Part shown: positions 1-5,408 of the stretch, in pieces
Position numbering within the stretch: the first letter of the stretch is position 1
Layout of the letters: the number at the start of each line of letters is the position of its first letter
NCBI GenBank assembly: GCA_902783535.1
Contig: CACZRJ010000137.1
Span: 1-5,408 of the forward strand
Length of the DNA stretch: 5,408 nt
DNA from: an uncultured Ruminococcus sp.
GTDB taxonomy: Bacteria > Bacillota > Clostridia > Oscillospirales > CAG-382
Direction of reading: 5' to 3'
Translations under genes and position numbers: made by a program
Notes under the pieces: model-generated
What the model saw: the letters and a program-made list of their open reading frames with translations, nothing else
Database searches by the model: none
What the model was told of the DNA's origin: nothing

Positions 1-21
1 CAGCGAATCATCTGAAACCAG

Positions 22-50
22 TTGAAAAACAAGAGACGTTCGAGTATAAT
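22..50 (+). promoter_or_regulatory. Sigma-A/sigma-70-type promoter for the trmL-mnmE-mnmG-rsmG operon
   Basis: A TTGAAA box at 22-27 is separated by exactly 17 bases from a perfect TATAAT box at 45-50. That is one mismatch in twelve from the housekeeping consensus, with ideal spacing. No extended -10 TG is present. The expected transcription start is about position 57 (a G), giving a leader of about 60 bases before trmL. The promoter also settles the trmL start: the in-frame TTG at 22 and ATG at 49 lie inside the promoter and would not be on the transcript. It is the only strong promoter I see in the window, so it probably drives the whole gene run. The boxes are read directly; activity is inferred. 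Confidence 0.72.
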
Positions 51-79
51 GCATTTGGTGGACGTTGCCTCGGCGCATA

Positions 80-99
80 CCTCCGAAAATCCTCCGAAA
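80..99 (+). repeat. Two tandem copies of CCTCCGAAA in the trmL leader
   Basis: The nonamer CCTCCGAAA occurs at 80-88 and again at 91-99, an 11-base period, within the predicted untranslated leader of trmL. CCTCC matches the anti-Shine-Dalgarno core of 16S rRNA, so on the + strand it could pair with a GGAGG-like sequence. On the opposite strand each copy reads as a GGAGG ribosome-binding-like motif. No function is established; it may be chance or a protein or RNA binding site. Confidence 0.5.
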
Positions 100-117
100 G
101 CTGGAAAACAGACAATC

Positions 118-624
118 ATGTACGACATCAATATCGTTTTGCACGAGCCGGAAATCCCGCAGAACACGGGAAATATTTCACGCACATGCGCGGCGACTCA
201 CAGTTCCCTCCATCTGATCCGCCCGCTCGGGTTTTCGGTGGACGACCGGTCGCTCCGGCGTGCCGGACTGGACTATTGGATGTATCTCGACGTCCATTAT
301 TACGACAGTCTGGAGGACTTTTTCGAAAAGAATCCCGACGCGAAAGAACGCTCCTACTACTTCTCCACGAAAGCGCCGAGAGCATACACGGAAGTGACCT
401 ATCCCGAAAAGGTATTCCTCTTCTTCGGGAAGGAAACCAAGGGGCTTCCCGAATCTTTGATCGAATCCAACCTCGACCGCGCCGTACGCATCCCGATGTG
501 GGAGGACCTGCGCAGTCTGAATCTGTCCAACTCTGCCGCGATCGCCGTCTACGAAGTCCTCCGCCAGAGAGGATTCCGCGACTTGAAGCTGGCAGGCAAA
601 TACGGAGGCAATGATCAGCTATGA
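118..624 (+). CDS. trmL: tRNA (cytidine/uridine(34)-2'-O)-methyltransferase TrmL (SPOUT family)
   Basis: Predicted 168-residue SPOUT methyltransferase that transfers a methyl group from S-adenosylmethionine to the 2'-OH of wobble nucleotide 34; in E. coli the targets are the two tRNA-Leu isoacceptors CAA and UAA. The three family signatures are present: EPEIPQNTGNISR at residues 10-22 with the conserved Arg22, FFGKETKGLP at 102-111, and IPMWEDLRSLNLSNS at 125-139 followed by a YE pair at 145-146, which form the knotted cofactor pocket. Length is normal for this short family, which lacks an extra RNA-binding domain. I chose the ATG at 118 because the family begins just before the NIVLHEPEIP strand and because the upstream in-frame starts fall inside the promoter. 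The ribosome binding site is weak (GGAAA at 103-107). The stop overlaps the mnmE start by four bases (ATGA). Older annotations call this family CspR or YibK. Confidence 0.93.
   Translation: MYDINIVLHEPEIPQNTGNISRTCAATHSSLHLIRPLGFSVDDRSLRRAGLDYWMYLDVHYYDSLEDFFEKNPDAKERSYYFSTKAPRAYTEVTYPEKVFLFFGKETKGLPESLIESNLDRAVRIPMWEDLRSLNLSNSAAIAVYEVLRQRGFRDLKLAGKYGGNDQL
604..608 (+). promoter_or_regulatory. Ribosome binding site for mnmE inside the end of trmL
   Basis: GGAGG lies 12 bases before the mnmE ATG at 621, within the last trmL codons. The spacing is slightly long. With the ATGA stop/start overlap at 621-624 this suggests translational coupling, where ribosomes finishing trmL restart on mnmE. Another ATG at 611-613 is closer to the GGAGG but lies in a frame that does not encode MnmE. 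Confidence 0.6.
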
Positions 625-1976
625 GAACGGTCGCCGCAGTCTCCACTCCCCGCGGAAAAGGCGGAGTGGCAATGATCAGGATCACCGGTCCGGACGCGGT
701 CCGCGTCGCGGGCCTCGTTTCGCGCCGTCCGTGCGGGACGCCTCTGGAGGAAACCGAACCCGGGCGCGCCGTCCGGACGCTGTTCCATAAAGGAGACGAC
801 GTCTTCGACGACGGCATGGCGACGATCTTTTTCGCTCCCCGTTCCTTTACGGGCGAAGACACGGCCGAACTCGTCTGCCACGGCGGGCCGCTGGTCACGC
901 AGAAGCTGCTCGAGGCGGTCTTCGCGGCGGGCGCCTTCCCCGCGGGTCCGGGCGAATTCACCCGGCGCGCATTCCAGAACGGAAAGATGACCCTTTCCCA
1001 GGCGGAAGCGGTCGGAGGACTGATCGACGCGAAAACCGAAAGTCATCTCCGGACGTCTCTTCTGCAGTGCCGCGGCTCGCTTTCGAAAAAACTGAACGCC
1101 GTATTCGACGAGCTGAAGTTTCTGCTAGCGTCCGTTTACGCCTACATCGACTACCCCGACGAGGACATGACGGACGTCACCCCGGAGGAAATGAAGGAAC
1201 GGCTTGCGAAGATCGGAAAAACGCTGGAAGCGCTTTGCGACAGCAGATCCTACGGCAAGGCCATCAGCGAAGGCATCCGCGCCGTCATCGTCGGAAAACC
1301 GAACACCGGGAAAAGCGCATTTCTGAACATGCTGACCGGAGAAGACTCCGCCATCGTCACGGACGAAGCGGGAACGACCAGGGACATCGTACGCGAGCAG
1401 GTGAAGCTCGGAGACCTGCTTCTGAATCTCGCCGATACCGCCGGACTGCGGGAAAGCGAAAACAAAGTCGAGCGGATCGGCATCGGCAAAAGCCTGGAAG
1501 CGCTTTCGGACGCGGAACTCGTTTTCGCCGTTTTCGACGGATCGAAAGAACTGGATGAAAACGACGCGGACGTTCTGGAGAAGATCCGCGCGGCAGGCAA
1601 GGAAAACGCGACCGTCTGCGTCATGAACAAGGAAGACATCGGGGCCGTCTCTTCTTCCCCGCTCCCGTGCGGCGTACGGATCAGCGCGCTGAACGGTTCG
1701 GGGCTGAAAGACCTGATCCCGGCGGTCAAAGAACGGCTGTCCCTCGCGGAGCCGGAAGACCCGGGCGAAATACTGACGAACGCGAGGCAGTACGCGGCCA
1801 TCGAAAAAGCGAGAACGCACGTTGCCCGCGCAATCGAAGCGCTCGGCAGCTACACGCAGGACATCGCGGGGCTGGACCTGGAAATGGCGCTCGCGTCGCT
1901 CGCGGAGGCGGACGGACGGACGGTGTCCGAGGCGGTCGTGGACGAGATCTTCTCCCACTTCTGCGTCGGCAAGTGA
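621..1976 (+). CDS. mnmE: tRNA modification GTPase MnmE (TrmE)
   Basis: A 451-residue GTPase that works with MnmG to add a (carboxymethyl)aminomethyl group to C5 of wobble U34, using GTP and a 5,10-methylene-tetrahydrofolate carbon. The N-terminal tetrahydrofolate-binding domain starts with VAAVSTPRGKGGVAMIRITG. The inserted G domain shows G1 GKPNTGKS at residues 225-232, with Asn228 at the potassium-binding position, the K-loop/G2 GTTRD at 251-255, G3 DTAG at 272-275, Glu284 in the VERIG segment, G4 NKED at 336-339 and G5 SAL at 355-357. The protein ends in FCVGK, with the conserved cysteine at 448. Length and all motifs are normal, so it should be active. The N-terminus is a few residues shorter than in many homologues, but no better start exists. 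It overlaps trmL by four bases and is followed by mnmG after a 49-base gap. Confidence 0.97.
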   Translation: MRTVAAVSTPRGKGGVAMIRITGPDAVRVAGLVSRRPCGTPLEETEPGRAVRTLFHKGDDVFDDGMATIFFAPRSFTGEDTAELVCHGGPLVTQKLLEAVFAAGAFPAGPGEFTRRAFQNGKMTLSQAEAVGGLIDAKTESHLRTSLLQCRGSLSKKLNAVFDELKFLLASVYAYIDYPDEDMTDVTPEEMKERLAKIGKTLEALCDSRSYGKAISEGIRAVIVGKPNTGKSAFLNMLTGEDSAIVTDEAGTTRDIVREQVKLGDLLLNLADTAGLRESENKVERIGIGKSLEALSDAELVFAVFDGSKELDENDADVLEKIRAAGKENATVCVMNKEDIGAVSSSPLPCGVRISALNGSGLKDLIPAVKERLSLAEPEDPGEILTNARQYAAIEKARTHVARAIEALGSYTQDIAGLDLEMALASLAEADGRTVSEAVVDEIFSHFCVGK

Positions 1977-2006
1977 CTTCGCGAAACCGGAAATACGAAA
2001 AATCAC

Positions 2007-2015
2007 GGAAGGAAG
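2007..2015 (+). promoter_or_regulatory. Ribosome binding site for mnmG
   Basis: The purine run GGAAGGAAG sits in the 49-base gap after mnmE, about 10 bases before the mnmG ATG at 2026. It supports starting mnmG there rather than upstream within the mnmE coding sequence. The gap shows no hairpin plus T-run and no convincing promoter. Confidence 0.6.
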
Positions 2016-2025
2016 ACATTCATTC

Positions 2026-3915
2026 ATGCGGTTCTATCAGGCGGAACAACTGGATATCGCCGTCGTCGGCGCCGGCCACGCCGGCATCGAAGCGGCGCTC
2101 GCGGCAGCGAGAACGGGGTGCAGGACTGCGCTGTTCACGCTGACGCTGGATCTTGTCGCCAACATGCCCTGCAATCCGTCCATCGGCGGGACCGGAAAGG
2201 GCCATCTCGTTTTCGAAATCGACGCGCTGGGCGGAGAAATGGGAAGAGCGGCCAACCGCTCCATGCTTCAGAGCAGAATGCTGAACGCGTCGAAAGGACC
2301 GGCGGTGCATTCCCTGCGCATGCAGGAGGACCGCGCGGCATACAGAAAATACATGAAGGACGTCCTGGAGAAGACGGAAAACCTGTCCCTGATCCAGGCG
2401 GAAGTCATCGGCGTCCGGACGGAAAACGGCCGCGTCTGCGGCGTGGAAACGGCCTTCGGCGGATTCTATCCCGCAAAAGCCGTCATCCTCTGCACCGGCA
2501 CGTCGCTGAAAGGAAAGATCTTCGTCGGAGAAGCGAATTACGAGGCGGGGCCGGACAACACGGTCTCCGCAAACCGGCTTTCGGACAGCCTGCGCGACGC
2601 GGGCGTGAAGCTCGTGCGGTTCAAGACGGGCACGCCGCCCCGCGTGCACGCGGACAGTCTGGACTATGACAAAATGGAGCGTCAGGACGGCGACGAAGAC
2701 CCGGTCCTGTTCGGCTCCGACGAGAAGTCGGTCAACCGGCTCCCCTGCTACATCACATACACCAATCAGGAGACCCACCGCATCATCCGCGAGAACATGG
2801 AACGCTCGCCTCTGTATTCGGGCGACATCGTCGGCACGGGGCCGAGATACTGCCCGAGCATCGAAACGAAGATCGTCAGATTCCCGGACAAGGAGCGGCA
2901 TCAGATCTTCGTCGAGCCGATGGGACTGGATACGAAGGAGGTCTACCTTCAGGGGCTGTCCTCCTCCCTGCCGGAAGAGGTGCAGAAGGAATTCGTACAT
3001 ACGATCCCCGGTCTCGAGCATGCCGTCTTCATGCGGACGGCGTACGCGATCGAATACGACTGCTGCGACCCGACCCAGCTGGATCAGACGCTTGCGTTCC
3101 GAAAGATCCCCGGCCTGTACGGCGCGGGGCAGTTCAACGGAACGTCCGGATACGAGGAGGCGGCCGCGCAGGGACTCGTCGCGGGCGTCAACGCCTCGCT
3201 CTTCGTGCGCGGCAAGGAGCCGATGGTCCTGCCGCGGAGTTCCGGATACGTCGGCACGCTGATCGACGACATCACGGTCAAGGGAACGGACGAACCCTAC
3301 CGCGTCATGACGTCGCGCAGCGAATACCGGCTTCTGCTTCGTCAGGACAACGCGAAAAAGCGGCTGATCGAATACGGAAGAGCGGCCGGTCTCGTGACGG
3401 ACGACGCTTACGAAGCATTTCTCGAAGAAGAACGCATGGTGGAAGACGAAAAAGAACGGCTGTCGTCCGAACGTTTCCATCATTCCGATAAACTCGAGCA
3501 GCTGCTGGAGGACCGCGGGTATCCGAAACTTGCCGGCGGCATCCAGAAAGCCGAACTGCTCCGGAGGCCGGGCATTTCGCTCGCGGACCTCTACGAACTG
3601 GAAGGCGCCGGCGCGCCAAAACTTCCTCCCTCCGTGCTCCGGCGCGTCGAAAACGAGATCAAATACGAAGGATACATCCGCAGGCAGCTGGAAGACGTGG
3701 AAAAAAGCGCGAAGCTGGAGGAGAAACGGATCCCGGAGGACCTGGACTACAACGCCATCCTCGGCATGCGTCTGGAAGCGCGGCAGAAACTGAGCGAGCG
3801 AAGACCGGCGACCGTCGGCATCGCGTCGCGCGTTCCCGGCGTATCCCCCGCGGACATCTCCGTTCTGCTGGTCGCGCTCGCGCAATACGGGAACGAACGG
3901 AAAGGAGACATCTGA
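2026..3915 (+). CDS. mnmG: tRNA uridine-5-carboxymethylaminomethyl modification enzyme MnmG (GidA)
   Basis: A 629-residue FAD-dependent enzyme, the partner of MnmE in the complex that modifies C5 of wobble U34. The Rossmann FAD motif GAGHAG is at residues 15-20. The segment CNPSIGGTGKG begins at the conserved Cys49, and Cys276 sits in GPRYCPSIETKIVRF; these correspond to the two redox cysteines known in the family. The second signature begins GAGQFNGTSGYEEAAAQG at residue 366. The C-terminal region (EGYIRRQ, IPEDLDYNAILG, RPATVGIASRVPGV) is the helical domain that contacts MnmE and tRNA. The family normally begins within about ten residues of the FAD motif, which, with the upstream purine run, fixes the ATG at 2026; the frame is open farther upstream only by overlapping mnmE. 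The stop overlaps the rsmG start by one base. Sequence style is clostridial. Complete and apparently functional. Confidence 0.97.
   Translation: MRFYQAEQLDIAVVGAGHAGIEAALAAARTGCRTALFTLTLDLVANMPCNPSIGGTGKGHLVFEIDALGGEMGRAANRSMLQSRMLNASKGPAVHSLRMQEDRAAYRKYMKDVLEKTENLSLIQAEVIGVRTENGRVCGVETAFGGFYPAKAVILCTGTSLKGKIFVGEANYEAGPDNTVSANRLSDSLRDAGVKLVRFKTGTPPRVHADSLDYDKMERQDGDEDPVLFGSDEKSVNRLPCYITYTNQETHRIIRENMERSPLYSGDIVGTGPRYCPSIETKIVRFPDKERHQIFVEPMGLDTKEVYLQGLSSSLPEEVQKEFVHTIPGLEHAVFMRTAYAIEYDCCDPTQLDQTLAFRKIPGLYGAGQFNGTSGYEEAAAQGLVAGVNASLFVRGKEPMVLPRSSGYVGTLIDDITVKGTDEPYRVMTSRSEYRLLLRQDNAKKRLIEYGRAAGLVTDDAYEAFLEEERMVEDEKERLSSERFHHSDKLEQLLEDRGYPKLAGGIQKAELLRRPGISLADLYELEGAGAPKLPPSVLRRVENEIKYEGYIRRQLEDVEKSAKLEEKRIPEDLDYNAILGMRLEARQKLSERRPATVGIASRVPGVSPADISVLLVALAQYGNERKGDI
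3901..3908 (+). promoter_or_regulatory. Strong ribosome binding site for rsmG inside the end of mnmG
   Basis: AAAGGAGA overlaps the last mnmG codons, with seven bases between its GGAG core and the rsmG ATG at 3915. With the TGATG stop/start overlap at 3913-3917 this supports both independent initiation and coupling to mnmG translation. Confidence 0.75.
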
Positions 3916-4622
3916 TGGAAAACACCGTGGAAGCTCTGATGCGGCAGTATCTCCCCGACCTGACCGAAGCGCAGGCCCGCCGTCTGTCTCTGTACGCCGC
4001 GCGTCTGAAGGAGACGAACGAGCAGTTCAACCTGACTTCCCTGACTTCGCCCGAAGAGATCGTTCTCCTGCACTTCTATGATTCGCTGACGCTGCTTGGA
4101 ACGGGCCTGTTCCGGTCGAAAGCGTCCGTCATCGACGTCGGGACCGGCGCCGGCATCCCGGCATTTCCGATCGCCGCCTGCACAGACTGCGCGGTCACGG
4201 CGAACGACGCGACGGAAAAGAAGCTCAAATTCATCAAGACCGTGTCGGAAGAGGCCGGACTGACCAATCTCTCCGTCCTGAACGGACGGGCCGAAGAGCT
4301 CGGAAAATGGGCGTCTCACCGGGAATGCTACGACATTGCCGTCTCGCGCGGCGTCGCAAGGCTGAACATCCTGTGCGAATGGGCCGTTCCGTTCGTCCGG
4401 GTCGGCGGCCACTTCATCGCCATGAAAGGCAGTTCGGGAAACGAGGAACTTGCGGAAGCGGAGAACGCGATCCGGATGCTCGGCGGAAAGGTCGTTTCCG
4501 CGGAAACGCTGGACATCCCGCTGTTCGAAAGAAAACACATGCTGATCGTCATCCGGAAGGAACGTCCCACGGACGCCGCCTATCCGAGACCAAACGGGAG
4601 GATAAAGAAAAAACCGCTATGA
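3915..4622 (+). CDS. rsmG: 16S rRNA (guanine(527)-N7)-methyltransferase RsmG (GidB)
   Basis: A 235-residue Rossmann-fold methyltransferase that uses S-adenosylmethionine to make m7G527 in the 530 loop of 16S rRNA, close to the decoding centre. In other bacteria its loss gives low-level streptomycin resistance. Visible features are NLTSLTSPEEI near residue 39, the HFYDSL segment at 53-58, the cofactor motif DVGTGAGIP from residue 74, SRGVARL at 144-150 (many homologues have an RAVA-type sequence here), GGHFIAMKG at 164-172, and the family's typical C-terminal end YPRPNGRIKKKPL. Length is normal. It starts one base inside the mnmG stop with a strong ribosome binding site, and its TGA overlaps the next gene's ATG. 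The mnmE-mnmG-rsmG order is a classic bacterial arrangement, which makes the assignment secure. Confidence 0.96.
   Translation: MENTVEALMRQYLPDLTEAQARRLSLYAARLKETNEQFNLTSLTSPEEIVLLHFYDSLTLLGTGLFRSKASVIDVGTGAGIPAFPIAACTDCAVTANDATEKKLKFIKTVSEEAGLTNLSVLNGRAEELGKWASHRECYDIAVSRGVARLNILCEWAVPFVRVGGHFIAMKGSSGNEELAEAENAIRMLGGKVVSAETLDIPLFERKHMLIVIRKERPTDAAYPRPNGRIKKKPL
4596..4601 (+). promoter_or_regulatory. Possible ribosome binding site for the Nudix gene
   Basis: GGGAGG in the last codons of rsmG is the only strong match before the ATG at 4619, but the spacing of 17 bases is long. The intervening stretch is A-rich. Initiation probably depends on coupling through the ATGA overlap with rsmG. Confidence 0.4.
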
Positions 4623-5221
4623 CAGAAATCAGAAACAAGGACGGACTGACAGAAAAAGAATTTCTCGCGCAATACGACGCGAGCAGATTTCCGCCCGTCT
4701 TCGTGACGGTCGACGTCGTGCTCCTGAACGGGCCGAAGGTCCTGCTCATCCGGCGCGGCAATCATCCGTGGATCGGAAAACTCGCGCTTCCGGGCGGCTT
4801 CGTGGAGCCGGACGACGACGCGGAATCCGCCGCGAGACGCGAACTGACGGAAGAGACGGGCATCGGGAACGTCGTTCTGAAGCAACTGCCCGTCAAGAGC
4901 AGACCGGACAGAGATCCGCGCGCAAGGATCGTGACGGTCCCCTTCCTGGGACATTTCGCGTCCGGAGAAACGCCGGCGCAGGCCGGAGACGACGCCGCGG
5001 AAGCCGGCTGGTGGGACATCGAAACGACGGACCTCGGCGAAACGCTGGACATCCGGCTGACGCGCGGAAACGAGACGGAAAGCTTCCGCGTACGCAGGTC
5101 GTTCTTCCCGTCGCATCATCCCTCCGACCCCGTGTACACCGTCGAAGGGGATTCCCCGCTCGCTTCGGATCACGCGGAGATCTTAGCCTCCGCCCTGGAC
5201 GTCGAGCACAGAAACTACTGA
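4619..5221 (+). CDS. Nudix hydrolase, probably ADP-ribose pyrophosphatase-like
   Basis: A 200-residue single-domain Nudix protein that should hydrolyse a nucleoside diphosphate linked to another group, using Mg2+. The Nudix box runs from Gly60 to Ile82, with the catalytic helix REL-TEE-TG at 74-81. The first glutamate of the consensus is replaced by Asp66, a structural rather than metal-binding position. Just before the box are VDVVLL, RRGNHPWIGKLALPGG, and after it DRDPRARIVTVPF and a C-terminal SDHAEILASAL segment. This pattern resembles the ADP-ribose pyrophosphatase and NrtR-type Nudix group, but I see no separate DNA-binding domain, so an enzyme is likelier than a regulator. The substrate is inferred. 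It has no signal peptide and should be cytoplasmic. The ATG at 4619 is the first plausible start and overlaps the rsmG stop by four bases, so it is co-translated with the RNA-modification genes. Confidence 0.88.
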   Translation: MTEIRNKDGLTEKEFLAQYDASRFPPVFVTVDVVLLNGPKVLLIRRGNHPWIGKLALPGGFVEPDDDAESAARRELTEETGIGNVVLKQLPVKSRPDRDPRARIVTVPFLGHFASGETPAQAGDDAAEAGWWDIETTDLGETLDIRLTRGNETESFRVRRSFFPSHHPSDPVYTVEGDSPLASDHAEILASALDVEHRNY

Positions 5222-5234
5222 AGCACTACTGCAC

Positions 5235-5241
5235 AAGGAGG
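5235..5241 (+). promoter_or_regulatory. Consensus ribosome binding site for uxuA
   Basis: AAGGAGG lies six bases before the ATG at 5248, the strongest ribosome binding site in the window. It decides the uxuA start in favour of 5248 over the next in-frame ATG at 5260. It lies in the only gap between the Nudix gene and uxuA (26 bases), which has no visible terminator or promoter. Confidence 0.85.
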
Positions 5242-5247
5242 ACAGCC

Positions 5248-5408
5248 ATGCGCGCAAAAATGACCTTCCGCTGGTACGGGAAAAACGATCCCGTCACCCT
5301 GGACAGGATCCGCCAGATCCCCGGAATGACCGGGATCGTGTCCGCCGTCTACGACGTTCCTCCGGGAGAAGTCTGGCCGGAGGAAAGCATCCGCGCCATA
5401 CGGAAGGA
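5248..5408 (+). CDS. uxuA: Mannonate dehydratase UxuA, 5' part (cut by window edge)
   Basis: The first 53 codons of a gene continuing past the right edge. The product dehydrates D-mannonate to 2-keto-3-deoxy-D-gluconate, a step in glucuronate breakdown after uronate isomerase and fructuronate reductase. Recognition rests on the highly conserved N-terminus: MTFRWYG at residues 5-11, VTLDRIRQIPGMTGIVSA at 16-33, then YDVPPGEVWPEE at 35-46, which is the typical start of the UxuA TIM barrel. Full-length members have roughly 350-390 residues, so about six sevenths of the protein is missing. A consensus ribosome binding site fixes the start. It follows the Nudix gene by 26 bases on the same strand, so it may be read through from the upstream operon, but functionally it belongs to sugar-acid catabolism and may begin a uronate gene group outside the window. 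Confidence 0.92.
   Translation, partial: MRAKMTFRWYGKNDPVTLDRIRQIPGMTGIVSAVYDVPPGEVWPEESIRAIRK

Noticed and set aside
3..614. Third + strand frame open from the left edge across trmL
   Set aside because: It looks protein-like for about 40 codons at the left but has no recognisable family and continues as an out-of-frame shadow of trmL. The promoter inside it also argues against coding.
607..679. Direct repeat GGCAATGATCAG at 607-618 and 668-679 around the mnmE start
   Set aside because: A single 12-base repeat is expected about once by chance in a window this size, and both copies are explained by coding sequence. It does not mark a better mnmE start, since conserved MnmE residues lie between the copies.
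1822..2025. Upstream in-frame extension of MnmG by 68 codons
   Set aside because: It overlaps the conserved C-terminal part of MnmE, is Arg/Ser-rich in translation, and the MnmG family begins next to the FAD motif just after the ATG at 2026.
128..2027. Minus-strand open frames opposite trmL and mnmE
   Set aside because: Low-complexity Arg/Ser/Pro-rich translations, no family motifs or good ribosome binding sites, and full overlap with secure genes.
2020..3885. Very long minus-strand open frame (over 600 codons) opposite mnmG
   Set aside because: It mirrors a fully motif-supported mnmG almost end to end. GC-rich codon use suppresses stops on the opposite strand, and its translation is arginine-, valine- and phenylalanine-rich with no recognisable domain.
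4307..4618. Upstream in-frame extension of the Nudix protein by 104 codons
   Set aside because: It lies wholly within rsmG in another frame, is Arg/His-rich, and the ATG at 4619 in an ATGA overlap gives a normal Nudix protein.
3747..5173. Minus-strand open frames opposite rsmG and the Nudix gene
   Set aside because: Same compositional shadow effect; no recognisable domains.
5222..5247. Search for a terminator after the Nudix gene
   Set aside because: No stable inverted repeat followed by a T-run is present in the 26-base gap.
5260..5262. Alternative uxuA start at the second ATG
   Set aside because: The consensus AAGGAGG is correctly spaced for the ATG at 5248 and would be too far (18 bases) from 5260.

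Overview
This window reads as chromosomal DNA from a GC-rich member of the Bacillota (Firmicutes), most likely a gut Clostridia-type organism. The evidence is the clostridial style of the MnmG sequence (for example its CNPSIGG and GGEMG segments and its ETHRIIREN and SPLYSG blocks), strong AGGAGG-type ribosome binding sites, a sigma-A-type promoter, and a uxuA gene for plant- or host-derived hexuronates. The placement is inference, because no rRNA or other marker is present. All recognised genes lie on the + strand, very tightly packed, and fill about 98% of the window.

Layout: positions 1-117 are a lower-GC intergenic segment with a near-consensus promoter (22-50) and a leader holding a short tandem repeat (80-99). 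Then come trmL (118-624), mnmE (621-1976), mnmG (2026-3915), rsmG (3915-4622), a Nudix hydrolase gene (4619-5221), and the first 53 codons of uxuA (5248 to the right edge). Three junctions overlap by 1 to 4 bases (ATGA, TGATG, ATGA), and the two gaps are 49 and 26 bases. No terminator-like hairpin is seen, so one transcript from the promoter at 22-50 could carry all six genes.

Functionally, the first four genes tune the decoding apparatus. MnmE and MnmG together install the (carboxymethyl)aminomethyl group on C5 of wobble uridine 34 in tRNAs. TrmL 2'-O-methylates the same wobble nucleotide in tRNA-Leu species. RsmG makes m7G527 in 16S rRNA, near the decoding site. The Nudix enzyme looks like an ADP-ribose-pyrophosphatase type, and uxuA marks a switch to glucuronate catabolism.

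I see no mobile element, CRISPR array, RNA gene, phage gene or clearly undescribed system. The most interesting points are the joining of trmL to mnmE-mnmG (three enzymes acting on one nucleotide), the promoter and repeat in the leader, and the unusual Nudix-uxuA tail of the operon.
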